A DNA stretch of 64,000 nt from Deltaproteobacteria bacterium (GCA_030694465.1 JAUXYJ010000097.1:119676-183675), one strand, 5' to 3'. Positions 19,210-29,387 are shown, counted from the first letter of the stretch. Made by a program: numbers and translations. The notes: generated by a model from the letters alone, not told the origin.

Positions 19210-20142
19210 CTAGCGAAGCGTCGCGCCGATCGAGAGCGCCATGGTGTGCAACCAGTTGTTGGTGAAACCGTCGCCGGATCCACCGACGTTGGACTGCTGA
19301 CCGCGCGCTCCGCCGCCGATGTAGCGAAGATTGACGTACACTTCGGAGGGGCCAAAGGCGTGCAAACCAGCACGCAAAGATGCATCGCAGATGGCGCCTT
19401 CGAAGTCGTCTGCAGAGCCCGTGATGAAGCGACCAGAGGCCCAAAATCCGTCTACCTCGAAGCCCAAGAACGCTCCGTTGCGAAAACCGTAGCGTCCACG
19501 CGCTTTGAGAATCGGCACTGGGCCGATGTTGTGGTTGGTCGTCCGAGCGCTCCCATCGACCGCAGTAAAATCGATGTTTGCGTTGCGAATTTGCAGAGAT
19601 AATCCAAACGAGAGCTCATGCTGTGGCGAGGCGATAAAGTCGTACATGTAGCTCGCGCGATAGAAGTCGAAGCCATAGCGAAAATCGATGGCCTGCCCCG
19701 CGCGAAACATGGTGTTCGAGATGCGCAAATCACGCCGTGGCGCCGCGACCGTGCGGATGTCCAGCGGCTGATAGAGGAGGATGATCTGGTGGCGCTTGGC
19801 GAGCTCGATTTCAGCCGAAAACCGGGCAAAGGGTAGCAGCGTGTCCTGGCCGCCTTCGGTGACGTAGTTAAACTCGCTGTTGTTCTGGCTCAGCTGAATG
19901 ATGTGCGACATCACGCCGACAAATCCCAGCTCGGCGTGCAGCCGTAGCGCCCAAAAGCGCGACGGGTCGTTGATCGATTGGACGACGCCCGCGGCTGTGG
20001 ACTGGGCTCCTGAGGTCACTCCTTGCGGGCCCCCTGCGGCAGGTGCCGCGCTGGGTGGCTGGTCGAGCGCCTGCGCCTGTGCGTGCGGAGTGACTGCGAG
20101 CGCTGCAAGACAAGAGACCGTTGCGAGAGTTCGGTTGGCCAT
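19210..20142 (-). CDS. Putative outer-membrane/secreted protein
   Basis: Signal peptide MANRTLATVSCLAALAVTPHAQAQA; aromatic-rich beta-like segments. Confidence 0.65.
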   Translation of the reverse strand: MANRTLATVSCLAALAVTPHAQAQALDQPPSAAPAAGGPQGVTSGAQSTAAGVVQSINDPSRFWALRLHAELGFVGVMSHIIQLSQNNSEFNYVTEGGQDTLLPFARFSAEIELAKRHQIILLYQPLDIRTVAAPRRDLRISNTMFRAGQAIDFRYGFDFYRASYMYDFIASPQHELSFGLSLQIRNANIDFTAVDGSARTTNHNIGPVPILKARGRYGFRNGAFLGFEVDGFWASGRFITGSADDFEGAICDASLRAGLHAFGPSEVYVNLRYIGGGARGQQSNVGGSGDGFTNNWLHTMALSIGATLR

Positions 20143-20280
20143 TGGCGTGAACGTTTCGATGCGAACGAGGTCGCTGGAGTTGTGAGCGTGAGCGAATTTA
20201 GCGATATCGCCAGCTTCGCTCACGGCCTGCAAGGTGCAGATCGCAGACTCAATGGGTTGAAGATGCGAGAGCATCGCCCG

Positions 20281-20556
20281 ATGTGCCGAAATATTCGCGC
20301 GCTCGCGCACTTCTCCCCGCCCAGCACTGACGAAGAAATCCGCGCAGCGGCCCTGCAATACGTGCGCAAAGTCAGCGGAGTCACAAGGCCCAACGCAGCG
20401 AATGAGGCGCTCTTCTTGGCCACGATCGAGCGTGTGTTTGAAGCGACGAAGTTGCTCGTAGCGCAGACTCACATCGCGAGCCCTCCACGGATCCGCGAGG
20501 TCGAACGTGAGCGCGCTAGGCTGAGAAATCTTAAGAGATTTGGCAACGCGAAGTGA
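20281..20556 (+). CDS. DUF2277-like protein
   Basis: MCRNIRALAHFSPPSTDEEIRAAALQYVRKVSGVTRPNAANEALFLATIERV matches my recollection of the DUF2277 pattern. Confidence 0.75.
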   Translation: MCRNIRALAHFSPPSTDEEIRAAALQYVRKVSGVTRPNAANEALFLATIERVFEATKLLVAQTHIASPPRIREVERERARLRNLKRFGNAK

Positions 20557-20714
20557 CGCGCAACGTCCTGTCTTTCGGCCGGTCTCGGGATTGCGTCGGC
20601 CGCTCGACCGAATTCAACCGCTGAAAATGCTGCGTGCCCTCCGCCTCGAACTCACTCGGTGGTACCACCGAGCTTATCAGCGCGAAGTCGCGCTTGATGG
20701 AGGAGAATCATTTT

Positions 20715-23700
20715 ATGAGTTCGATGACTAAACTTGCCCTCTTGCTTGCGGTTGGCGCCGCAGCATGTGGGCAGCCACCGCCGGTGACGAGCGAGGCTGG
20801 CACCGATGGCTCGGCCATGCCAGACCGCGTGTCCCCACCCGACAGCTCGATGGTCCCCGATGTGACGCGTCCCGAGGCGGGAGCACCCGAGGCGGGAGCA
20901 CCCGATGTCGTGGACACGGACGTCGTAGATACGGACGCCATGGACACGGACGTCGTTGGCCCAGATGCAGCGATGGAAGCTGCCGTGATGTGCACCGCTC
21001 CCCAGACTCTCTGTAGCGGCGCGTGCGTTGATACTCAAGCTGACAGCATGAACTGCGGCGCATGTGGGACCGCATGTCCCGCTGGCAACAGCTGCCGGAT
21101 GGGCGCCTGTACGCCCGACTGTGTCGCTCCCAGTGTGGTCTGCGGAGCTGCCGCGACCTGCGTCAATCCACAGACCGACACGACCAACTGTGGCGCGTGT
21201 GGCAACGTCTGCGGCATGGGTCAATCGTGCACCGCGGGCGCATGTGTTTGCCCCGCCGGCGCGACCGCTTGCGGCATGGGCGCAGCGGCCGTCTGCGTCG
21301 ATGTCAACACCAACGCCGCCAACTGTGGCACCTGCGGCAACGCATGCGCAGCAGGCCAGACGTGCATGATGGGCAGCTGTCGCGCACCGTGCGTGGCTCC
21401 TCGCATGATGTGCGGTGCGACCTGCACCGACACCCAAACAGACAGCACCAACTGTGGCGCATGTGGCACCTCGTGCCCTGCGGGACAGAGCTGCTCGGCG
21501 GGCGCATGTGTATGTCCGATGGGACAGACGCGATGTGGCGCGGGCGCAGCGGCGACCTGCACGACCACCGCGACGGATCCGGCGAACTGTGGCGCATGCG
21601 GCACCGTGTGCGGCATGGGCGCCACCTGTACCGCGGGCGCATGCGCGTGCCCCGCGGGGCAATCGATCTGTGGCGTGGGTGCAGCGGCACGCTGTGTCAA
21701 CTTGCAGACCGATGCGTCGGCGTGTGGCATGTGCAGCACGACCTGCGCGGCGGGACAGAACTGTCTCACCGGGATCTGCACCACGGGCTGCTCGGCGCCC
21801 AACACGCTGTGTGGCATTGGCGCTTCGGCGACCTGCACAAACCACCAGTCGGACAACGCCAACTGTGGCGCGTGTGGCAACAACTGTGGCGCCAACGGTC
21901 CTTGCACGACGGGCCAGTGTCGTCCGCTCAACAACACCCCGGGCACCCCCATCCCGTTGATGGTGACGCTCAATGGCGTCCGCGTCACCGCGGTCGGAAA
22001 CAACCAAAACGGTGCCACCGCGGCGGCTGGCCAGTGCGCACAGCGCGCGGTCTATTACTCGGTGACCTTCGCTCAGCCCGCCATCTTGTACGTTGACACG
22101 TTTGGCAGCACTGTAAACACCGTCGCTGGAATCCGCCCCACGGGCGCGGCCGCTACGACGGCGTGTGTCGACGACGCGTGCGCAGGCACAGCGTCGCAGA
22201 CGCGGCTTGTGGTCCCGGCAGGCACGCACCTCATCGAGGTCAGCGGCGCTGCGGGCGCAACCGGCGTGTTTACGCTCAACGTCGCAGCGTTGCCCGCTGC
22301 TGGCGGACGCAACGAGGCGATCACGCCAGACAGCACGGCGCGTGTCTTGCGCGGCGCGACGCTCGCACCGAACGCGACGACCAACCGCGTGCAGTTTAGC
22401 TGCGCGGGTGGCGGCAACGGCGGCGACGACGCGTTCTACTTCACGACCTGCCCCAGCTCGGCCGCAGCACGATTGCACGCGAACAACTGCGCTTCGCAGT
22501 TTGATGCGGCGCTCGAAGTCCGCTCGGCTGGCGGCACCGCTGCGATCGCCGTCACTTGTGACGACGATGGCGCGAACGCCGCAGCTTGCCCCAACGGAAA
22601 CAACTCGAACCTGTTTCACCCTGTGCCCGCGGGCGCTGGTCTGCATGTCGCGTACGTCGACGGTTTCGCAGCGAACTTCGGCACCTACTCGTTTAACTAC
22701 TCGTTGACCTGCGGGTCGACCTACGTCGCGTGCGGCGCCTCGTGCCGCTCGGTCAACACCTTCGAGACCGACAACGCCAACTGCGGCGCTTGCGGTCGCG
22801 CGTGCCCCGCAGGAATGGCCTGCGCGGCCGGTGTCTGCGGTGCAGCGACAGCTCCCGCGCTGCTCTTCGCCGTCCGTGATGGCGCTACGGCCAACACTGC
22901 GGTCGCTCCTGCGGCCGCGATCACCAACCTCGATGGTTGCCCCGACGGTTCGGCGCTCGTCGGAATTCGCACGCAGAACACCACCGGTGGCACCACCAAC
23001 CAGCTCGCGAACATCGCGGGCCTCTGCGCTCCTGTCAGCGTCGCCGGTACGCAAGGCGTCGGCGCACAGCGTATGGTGTTTGGCACCACGCGAACCGCGC
23101 TTCCGACCCGTGGCGGCACCACCATGCTCACTGCGGCCACTGACACGCTCTGCCCAAACAACCACGTCGTTGTGGGCTACACCGTCCGCACTGGCGCTCA
23201 GGTCGACGCGATCTCGCTTCGCTGCGCGCCCGTGCTGCTCTCTGCGACCGCGCCCTTTACCACCACGGTGGGTACCGCGATCACCGTCGGCGCAGCTGGC
23301 GGATTTGGCGGCAGCGGAGATGTGACCAACCAGTGCGCTGCAGGTCTCATCGGCGTGGGAATTGCCTCACGACCTAGCGCTTTCGTCGAGAGCGTCGCCG
23401 TGATCTGTCAGCGCTACCGCGCGCTTCAGGTTGCAGTCAACACCGCAGCGATCGCGAACCAAGCGCTCGTCGGCGGCGGCGGCGGCGGCGCGTTTAACGA
23501 CGTGTGCCCCGCAGGCAACGTGCTCGTGGGTGTCGAAGGCGACAACACTGTCTCGATGGGCCTGATGGGCCTTGGCCAGCTCCGCGGCGTATGCCGACCC
23601 ATCGTGGGTCTGCGTGGCACCGGTCCCTGGACCCTCGTCGAGGGCGCCGACGCGCTCATGACCAACCGTGGCAGCCCCGGTGTGCCCGGTACGCTTGCAC

Positions 23701-23987
23701 GCGCAGTCTGCGCGGCAAACAACACCATGACCAACGCGATCATTGACCAGCGCACCTCCACTGCGGTGCTCGTCTCGCGGATCCAGCCACGTTGCGCGGC
23801 GATCGGCTCGACGGCTGCTCCGGCGATCACGATCACAGCCACGGGCGAGACCCCGTCGGTTGGCAACGCAGGCACGTCGAACAACCGCGCGTGCCCCGCA
23901 GGCACCGTGGGTGTCTCGGTGATTGGCCGCTCGGGCCTCGCGATCGACGCGTTTAGCTTCGGCTGCGCACCGATCAGCATTCGCTGA
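20715..23987 (+). CDS. Large Cys-rich repeat lipoprotein
   Basis: RBS GGAGGA upstream; lipobox LLAVGAAAC; seven tandem and one isolated NCGACGxxC repeats. Confidence 0.85.
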   Translation: MSSMTKLALLLAVGAAACGQPPPVTSEAGTDGSAMPDRVSPPDSSMVPDVTRPEAGAPEAGAPDVVDTDVVDTDAMDTDVVGPDAAMEAAVMCTAPQTLCSGACVDTQADSMNCGACGTACPAGNSCRMGACTPDCVAPSVVCGAAATCVNPQTDTTNCGACGNVCGMGQSCTAGACVCPAGATACGMGAAAVCVDVNTNAANCGTCGNACAAGQTCMMGSCRAPCVAPRMMCGATCTDTQTDSTNCGACGTSCPAGQSCSAGACVCPMGQTRCGAGAAATCTTTATDPANCGACGTVCGMGATCTAGACACPAGQSICGVGAAARCVNLQTDASACGMCSTTCAAGQNCLTGICTTGCSAPNTLCGIGASATCTNHQSDNANCGACGNNCGANGPCTTGQCRPLNNTPGTPIPLMVTLNGVRVTAVGNNQNGATAAAGQCAQRAVYYSVTFAQPAILYVDTFGSTVNTVAGIRPTGAAATTACVDDACAGTASQTRLVVPAGTHLIEVSGAAGATGVFTLNVAALPAAGGRNEAITPDSTARVLRGATLAPNATTNRVQFSCAGGGNGGDDAFYFTTCPSSAAARLHANNCASQFDAALEVRSAGGTAAIAVTCDDDGANAAACPNGNNSNLFHPVPAGAGLHVAYVDGFAANFGTYSFNYSLTCGSTYVACGASCRSVNTFETDNANCGACGRACPAGMACAAGVCGAATAPALLFAVRDGATANTAVAPAAAITNLDGCPDGSALVGIRTQNTTGGTTNQLANIAGLCAPVSVAGTQGVGAQRMVFGTTRTALPTRGGTTMLTAATDTLCPNNHVVVGYTVRTGAQVDAISLRCAPVLLSATAPFTTTVGTAITVGAAGGFGGSGDVTNQCAAGLIGVGIASRPSAFVESVAVICQRYRALQVAVNTAAIANQALVGGGGGGAFNDVCPAGNVLVGVEGDNTVSMGLMGLGQLRGVCRPIVGLRGTGPWTLVEGADALMTNRGSPGVPGTLARAVCAANNTMTNAIIDQRTSTAVLVSRIQPRCAAIGSTAAPAITITATGETPSVGNAGTSNNRACPAGTVGVSVIGRSGLAIDAFSFGCAPISIR

Positions 23988-23992
23988 GCAAA

Positions 23993-24016
23993 ATCGCAGC
24001 GAAACGTCGCTGCGAT
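23993..24016. terminator. Putative 3' hairpin
   Basis: ATCGCAGCGA-AACG-TCGCTGCGAT, 10-bp perfect stem beginning 6 nt after the stop at 23987; no clear T tract. Confidence 0.5.
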
Positions 24017-24045
24017 GTCCCGGGGGGGACCCTAAGGTCGGCGCA

Positions 24046-24456
24046 CTAGAGCAGCGTGAGCGCTCCGGTGATGGCGTCGATCGCTGAGACCTCGTCGGGC
24101 CCGATGGCCAGACAGGTCCGCGTGGGCACGCCATGAAACTCGGTGCGTCCGCTGTCGGTGATCACGTGGACCTCGAGCCCTGCATCCCGGGCGCGCTGCT
24201 CAATGGCGAGGAGCTGCTCTTCGCTGTCGACTCGCACGCACACTTTTGCAAACGAGCCCTCGATCCATGTGCGCTGGGCCAAGGTCAAGTCGTCGAGGGC
24301 TACATGGCCATTCTGTCTGAGTTTTTGCGTGAGAAACACCATCGCGGCGTGTGCCCCTTGGGCGATCTGTTTGCCCTTACGCATGCCGAGATCGTGGCGC
24401 ATGACGATGACTTGTTTGTATCGCGGCGCGGTGGCGTGATCGCTGTTGTTGTCCAT
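24046..24456 (-). CDS. Pth2-type peptidyl-tRNA hydrolase
   Basis: KQVIVMRHDLGMRKGKQIAQGAHAAM...VRVDSEEQLLAIEQRARDAGLEVHVITDSGRTEF...TCLAIGPD. Confidence 0.85.
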   Translation of the reverse strand: MDNNSDHATAPRYKQVIVMRHDLGMRKGKQIAQGAHAAMVFLTQKLRQNGHVALDDLTLAQRTWIEGSFAKVCVRVDSEEQLLAIEQRARDAGLEVHVITDSGRTEFHGVPTRTCLAIGPDEVSAIDAITGALTLL

Positions 24457-24480
24457 GATGGAGCTCTCTCTGCGAATAGA

Positions 24481-24496
24481 CCGGCGACGTCGCCGG
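24481..24496. repeat. 16-bp palindrome CCGGCGACGTCGCCGG, copy 3
   Basis: Exact match; between the Pth2 start and the FGE-lipoprotein stop. Confidence 0.95.
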
Positions 24497-24526
24497 GTTG
24501 TAGAGTCCTCGGTAGAAGTCTTCGCT

Positions 24527-25882
24527 TCAACGGTCGTAGGCGCAGCGAAAACCCTGAGAAAATGTGCTCTGCGAGAGTCGGATGCGTCGGCGATACGTAG
24601 CGTCCGGGAGGTCGTTGGGCACTGGCATCGGCGTGGTGATTCCATACTCGCCACCCCGCACAACGCTTGCGCGCGTGGCGGTCGGTTCGGCTGTGCGACA
24701 GAGAGGATTTCGTCGCGCAATTCCGCCCCAACAGCCGGCGTCTGAGAAGGGGACAAAGTCGTCTGCGACCAGCTCTTCGACGTTGCCTGCGAGGTCGTAG
24801 AAGCCTCCGTTTGCAGCAAATTGTGCGACGCGGCGCGTAGGTTGTCCGTCGTCACCGGGACAGTAGTTCCAGTTCGCGAGGTCACACGTTGTCGCGGGCA
24901 GAGCGTTGCCCCACGGGTACCGTCTTGGTCGCGGTCGACCGTCGGCGACGCCATACGCGGCGAACTCCCACTCGGCCTCGGTGGGCAGCCGACCTCCGTC
25001 CCAGATGCAAAATGCTTGGGCTGCGTTGTGATAGACGCCGCGCACTGGATGCGCGTCGGCAGCGCTCGGAGCGGCCATCCACACGGGACTCTGCGGCGGG
25101 TACGGCGACATTGGCTCGGTCAAAAACGTGCCACCTGGGTAGCGCACAGACGGCGGCGGCGCAGGCGGTCGCATCGATATACTCGGAAAATACCTACGAA
25201 ATCGCGCGACGGTCACCTCGGCCGCGTCCATCGCGAAGGCGTTGACGGTGATGCCTCGTTGCTCGCTCCCGGGGATGTTCTCGGCCACGGTAAACGTCGC
25301 GCTCGGGAGCTCCACCAGCGTGCACTCGGGGCCGCTCGCGCTCGGGCAGCTCGGTCGAGGACAGAGCCCCGCCGCGCAGGTCCCCGCTGCGCAAGTGCTC
25401 CCGCAACATCGCTGGCCAGGGCCTCCACAGGGCGCGCAGTAGCCTCCCGCCGTGTTGCACTGGGTGTTGGGGTCGCTGCATCGATTGGCGGCACAGCAGG
25501 GCTCGTAGAGGGCACCGCAAGGCGGGACGAACACGTCGACCGGAGGTGTTGCGACATCGGGCGAGTCCGTGGGGGTGTCCGTCGGCACATCGGTCCGGGT
25601 GACATCGAGCGCGTCGGCGAGCGCATCGGGGACGACGTCTATGGGCGCTCGCGTGTCGCTTGCGTCTGCATCGCCCGCGAATTCGCTGGTCACATCCGTG
25701 GGTCCGATCACAACGCGGTCCAGCGAAGCGTCGCTGGGCACGCTCGGGTCCAAGAGGACCGAGGCCGACCCACAGGCAGCCGCGAGGCTCGCAAAGCCCC
25801 AAACCATGGCGGGTCTTACAAGCCCACGTGCTGGACTCTCTGAGGTGCGTGGGGGGATGTGATTGTGACGGGGCACGGCCAC
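24527..25882 (-). CDS. FGE/SUMF1-domain lipoprotein
   Basis: Lipobox FASLAAAC; MDAAEVTV...GRLPTEAEWEFAAYG...GNVEELV...VRGGEY. Confidence 0.85.
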   Translation of the reverse strand: MAVPRHNHIPPRTSESPARGLVRPAMVWGFASLAAACGSASVLLDPSVPSDASLDRVVIGPTDVTSEFAGDADASDTRAPIDVVPDALADALDVTRTDVPTDTPTDSPDVATPPVDVFVPPCGALYEPCCAANRCSDPNTQCNTAGGYCAPCGGPGQRCCGSTCAAGTCAAGLCPRPSCPSASGPECTLVELPSATFTVAENIPGSEQRGITVNAFAMDAAEVTVARFRRYFPSISMRPPAPPPSVRYPGGTFLTEPMSPYPPQSPVWMAAPSAADAHPVRGVYHNAAQAFCIWDGGRLPTEAEWEFAAYGVADGRPRPRRYPWGNALPATTCDLANWNYCPGDDGQPTRRVAQFAANGGFYDLAGNVEELVADDFVPFSDAGCWGGIARRNPLCRTAEPTATRASVVRGGEYGITTPMPVPNDLPDATYRRRIRLSQSTFSQGFRCAYDR

Positions 25883-25987
25883 AGGCTAGCGCACCTCGGT
25901 TCGCTGACGGACCTGCAATCACGCATGGTCAACGCACACGAGACATGCTGCGATCGCCGCTGTGAAATCCCCTGAAGGACAGCGAAC

Positions 25988-26722
25988 GTGACGGACCCTG
26001 ACGACACGTTCTTTGGTGCACTCAAGGCCGAAACCGAGGCCCAGTGGGATCGCAATTCTCCCAGTGGTGACGGTCGGATTGGCACCTTCGCGAGCCAAGG
26101 CATGCGCTGGAAACCAGCGCTCACAAGCGAAGAAATATCTGCCGTAGAAGAGCGATTTGGTCTGCGATTTCCCAGCGCATATCGCGCCATGCTCCGTGTG
26201 ATGGGGGGTACCACGCCCATGCAACGGCTCGGCTACCTCGACGCGTCAGGCCAGCCCACAAGCGAGCCCGTGATGACCAAGGTCACCGGGTTTTATGACC
26301 CTCGCGATGACGTCGAGACGATCGCTGCGCTACGGGACTCGCTGGCCGAGCGCCTCTGGGGCCCAGACGCCGACGCAGAAGGCTCGGGACACCCATGGCC
26401 CCGCACGTTTGGGCCTAGGCCCGAGAGCTATGAGGCCGCGCTCTCGTGCATCCGTAGCTGGCTTCGAGAAGCCCCGCCGCTGTGGCCTCTGTACCTCCAT
26501 CGCTACCTCGTGATCGAAAAAGACCCTGCAAAATCAGTGGTATTGTCCGTGTGGCACAACTGCGACATTGTCGTGTATGGCGGAGATCTTCGCGACTATT
26601 TGTGCCACGAGCTCGGCGTGATGGCCGACGCCACGTCGCCTCGTGATGCGACGGACGTGCGTGTGCCCGCTTGGTCTGATTTGATCGAGCCGCCCCACGC
26701 ACTCTCGCCATCTCGCGCGTGA
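25988..26722 (+). CDS. SMI1/KNR4 (SUKH) family protein
   Basis: LTSEEISAVEERFGLRFPSAYRAMLRVMGG. Confidence 0.7.
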   Translation: MTDPDDTFFGALKAETEAQWDRNSPSGDGRIGTFASQGMRWKPALTSEEISAVEERFGLRFPSAYRAMLRVMGGTTPMQRLGYLDASGQPTSEPVMTKVTGFYDPRDDVETIAALRDSLAERLWGPDADAEGSGHPWPRTFGPRPESYEAALSCIRSWLREAPPLWPLYLHRYLVIEKDPAKSVVLSVWHNCDIVVYGGDLRDYLCHELGVMADATSPRDATDVRVPAWSDLIEPPHALSPSRA

Positions 26723-26724
26723 GG

Positions 26725-27999
26725 TTACAGCCGGTCTGCGTGCCCGAGCACCAGCGCCGCGTTCATCCCACCAAAGCCGTACGAGCAAGACATCACGTGC
26801 GTTTGCCTGAGATTTCGTGCAGTATTTTCGACGTAGTCCAGGTCGCAGCGCGGGTCTCGTTGGTGCAAATTGATCGTAGGGTGGATCACGCCTTCGTTCA
26901 TGCACGCGACCGCGGCGACCGCCTCGACGGCACCCGCGGCAGAGATCAGATGCCCGATCATGGACTTGGTCGAGACCACGGGGACGTCCATTGCGCGCTC
27001 GCCCAAGAGCTCTCGGATGGCCGCGCTCTCGGCGGGATCGTTCTTGGGAGTCGAGGTCCCATGCGCATTGATCGCAGACAAATCACTAGGCAAAATCCCA
27101 GCGTCGTCGAGCGCACGGCGCATCGCAGCCAAAGCTCCGTGCCCCTGCGGGTGGGGCTCGGTGATCGCATACGCGTCGAAGCTGCGCCCGTAGCCCAGCA
27201 CCTCGGCGAGCACCGTCGCACCACGCGCGCGTGCGTCGTCGAGGCGCTCGAGCACCAAGACCGCCGCGCCTTCGCCCAGCACAAATCCATCGCGCGTTAG
27301 ATCAAACGGACGAGACGCGCGGCTGGGCTCGTCGTTGCGCCGGGTCATGGCATCGAGCGTACAAAAGCCAGCGAATCCCAGGGGATTGATCATTGAATCG
27401 CTGCCGCCCGCGAGCGCCCACCGAACGCGGCCCTCGCGGATGGCCACCATCGCGTCCCCAATCGCGTCTGTGCCCGCCGCGCAGGCCGACACGTGAATAC
27501 TCGGAGGACGCGCGAGTCCATAGCGCGCCGAGAGCACATGCACCGGGACATCCGAGGGCGTCTGCATAAACCGCATGCGCGTCCGAAGATCACTTGGCGC
27601 GACAAACCCCTCGCGACGCGACTGGGCTAGGTCATCCATCGAGAAGAGCTCAAGCCCCAGGCCCATGCTGACCTTGCCGTCGCGGGGAGTATCTCGGCCT
27701 GGCGCGTTGCCATGGGCGCTCGCTTGGTGCATCGCGTCGCGCGCTGCACGGATGGCAAACGCGGTCTTGAGCTCGACACGCTCGAGCTCGGCGAACTCTA
27801 GCCTGACCTCGGCCGCGATGCGGGTCGAGAGCCCCTCGGTGGCAAAGCGAGTGACCTCGCGAACGCCGCTCTTTCCATGCAAAAGTGCGAGCAAAAATCC
27901 AGGAACAGTGCATCCCACCGGAGAGACCACGCCCATGCCTGTGACCACGACGCGGTGCGGTGCAGTGGGGCTCTTCGCGGTCACGGGCGCACCTCCCAA
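26725..27999 (-). CDS. fabF: Beta-ketoacyl-ACP synthase II
   Basis: VSACAAGTDAIGDAM active-site Cys; NAHGTSTPKNDPAE; KSMIGHLISAAGAVEAV. Confidence 0.9.
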   Translation of the reverse strand: MGGAPVTAKSPTAPHRVVVTGMGVVSPVGCTVPGFLLALLHGKSGVREVTRFATEGLSTRIAAEVRLEFAELERVELKTAFAIRAARDAMHQASAHGNAPGRDTPRDGKVSMGLGLELFSMDDLAQSRREGFVAPSDLRTRMRFMQTPSDVPVHVLSARYGLARPPSIHVSACAAGTDAIGDAMVAIREGRVRWALAGGSDSMINPLGFAGFCTLDAMTRRNDEPSRASRPFDLTRDGFVLGEGAAVLVLERLDDARARGATVLAEVLGYGRSFDAYAITEPHPQGHGALAAMRRALDDAGILPSDLSAINAHGTSTPKNDPAESAAIRELLGERAMDVPVVSTKSMIGHLISAAGAVEAVAAVACMNEGVIHPTINLHQRDPRCDLDYVENTARNLRQTHVMSCSYGFGGMNAALVLGHADRL

Positions 28000-28886
28000 C
28001 GAGAGGTCAGCGTGTGCCCATCGCGCGTGTTTGCTTCATGCACGAACGCGGTCGACTGTCCGGATGTCAGGTGCTCGCTGAGGGCGCACAAGAGGCTCGC
28101 GCAGCCGCGGTCTTCGGCGCGTAGTTGTCCGCAAAACAGCTCGCGGTGTGCGGGAGGCGGCGCCTCGGTGGGGTCAAACGGCTCGTACGCGCGCGAGAGC
28201 TCGGTCAAGCGCGCGAGTACGCGTTGTCCCCTCGCGTGCGCGCTGCTCGAGCGCTCAAGGACCACGACCGCAGCGGCGTCTCGGAGGAGCTCCATCGTGG
28301 GGCCGTCTTCGATGCGCGCAAAGTGCTTGCCGACCAAGAAATTGCGCTGGTGCGCGACTGCAGCCACGAGCATCACATCGACTGAAGAATCGCTGCGTAA
28401 AAGCAAATCCATGGCGCGCTCAAGGGCGTCGTAGCTCTGCGCGACACCGGGGTAGGTCGCGAGGTACGGACCGCGGAGATCGAAGTTGGCGCTGATGTGA
28501 TACGCGGGCATGTTGGGCAGGCAGCGAAACGTCAGCAGCGGGTGCGTCTTGCGCATGCCTTCGGAGATAAACCTTCGCATGTCAAACGCGCCGTCGGAGT
28601 CGACGCTGATCCGCAGCACCGGGTCGACATCGCGCTCATCAAACGAGAGAAATCCCACGCAGATCGCTAGACCTGCGCGCGCGCCGAGCGCCGAGGGCGA
28701 CAGGTGAGCGCTCGCGAGGGCCCGCCCTGCCGCAACCGTCGCGAGGTCATCTTGGGGCGCGAGATACTTGCGGCTCTTTCGGACACGCAAATACGGCAGC
28801 GGGTCGACGACGGCGCCAAAATCATCATCGGGGGCAGGGCAGACCGCAGCCGCGCCGGTCACCACCACGCACTCGGCGGACGTCAT
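27981..28886 (-). CDS. Ketosynthase-like protein lacking the catalytic Cys
   Basis: KS N-terminal-like fold pattern; active-site region reads GPYLATYPGVAQSYDAL. Confidence 0.7.
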   Translation of the reverse strand: MTSAECVVVTGAAAVCPAPDDDFGAVVDPLPYLRVRKSRKYLAPQDDLATVAAGRALASAHLSPSALGARAGLAICVGFLSFDERDVDPVLRISVDSDGAFDMRRFISEGMRKTHPLLTFRCLPNMPAYHISANFDLRGPYLATYPGVAQSYDALERAMDLLLRSDSSVDVMLVAAVAHQRNFLVGKHFARIEDGPTMELLRDAAAVVVLERSSSAHARGQRVLARLTELSRAYEPFDPTEAPPPAHRELFCGQLRAEDRGCASLLCALSEHLTSGQSTAFVHEANTRDGHTLTSRWEVRP

Positions 28887-29377
28887 GGGAGCTCCACTTG
28901 GACTGGCAATTCTCTAGTCCATTGCACGTACAGGGCGCGCCGTTGGGTGTGCACAGACGCGATCGGGACCTCGCGGAGCGCGAAGGTCAGCGCGCATTTG
29001 GCCGCGAGCTCACCGTCGACCGTGGCCTCGCCTTGCACCCGCGCGGCGCCCTCGATGGACTGATCGAGCGTGCATCGTAGAGAGATTTTGTCGCCGGGTC
29101 TGACGACACGAGCGAACTTCGCGCGGTCAATTTGAGCCAAAATCGCTCGCCGAACGCGGTGAGCTTCGGGCCTAGGGTCGCGCTGCGCGAGGTCTGAGCA
29201 CTCTGCAAGGAGCCCTCCGAGTTGCGCCAAGGCCTCGACGATCAACACGCCTGGCATCACCGCGTAGCCGTCAAAGTGATCGGCGAGAAAGCTCTCGGAG
29301 AGCGACACGCATTTGATACCCGCGGCGTGCTCTCCCACCACGAGCTCGGTCACGCGATCGACAAGGATAAATCGCAT
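28883..29377 (-). CDS. FabZ-like hotdog dehydratase
   Basis: DHFDGYAVMPGVLIVEALAQLGG. Confidence 0.85.
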   Translation of the reverse strand: MRFILVDRVTELVVGEHAAGIKCVSLSESFLADHFDGYAVMPGVLIVEALAQLGGLLAECSDLAQRDPRPEAHRVRRAILAQIDRAKFARVVRPGDKISLRCTLDQSIEGAARVQGEATVDGELAAKCALTFALREVPIASVHTQRRALYVQWTRELPVQVELP

Positions 29378-29387
29378 AGAATCTCAC

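Noticed and set aside
20652-23165. 837-aa minus-strand ORF antisense to the Cys-rich lipoprotein
   Set aside because: Low-complexity Arg/Ala/Cys-rich antisense frame caused by high GC; the plus strand has RBS, signal peptide and clear repeats.
23473-23492. (GGC)n microsatellite
   Set aside because: Short poly-Gly codon run inside a coding region; ordinary for this GC content.
25988-26722. SUKH-type gene as toxin immunity
   Set aside because: No polymorphic toxin gene is adjacent, so the immunity role is unsupported.
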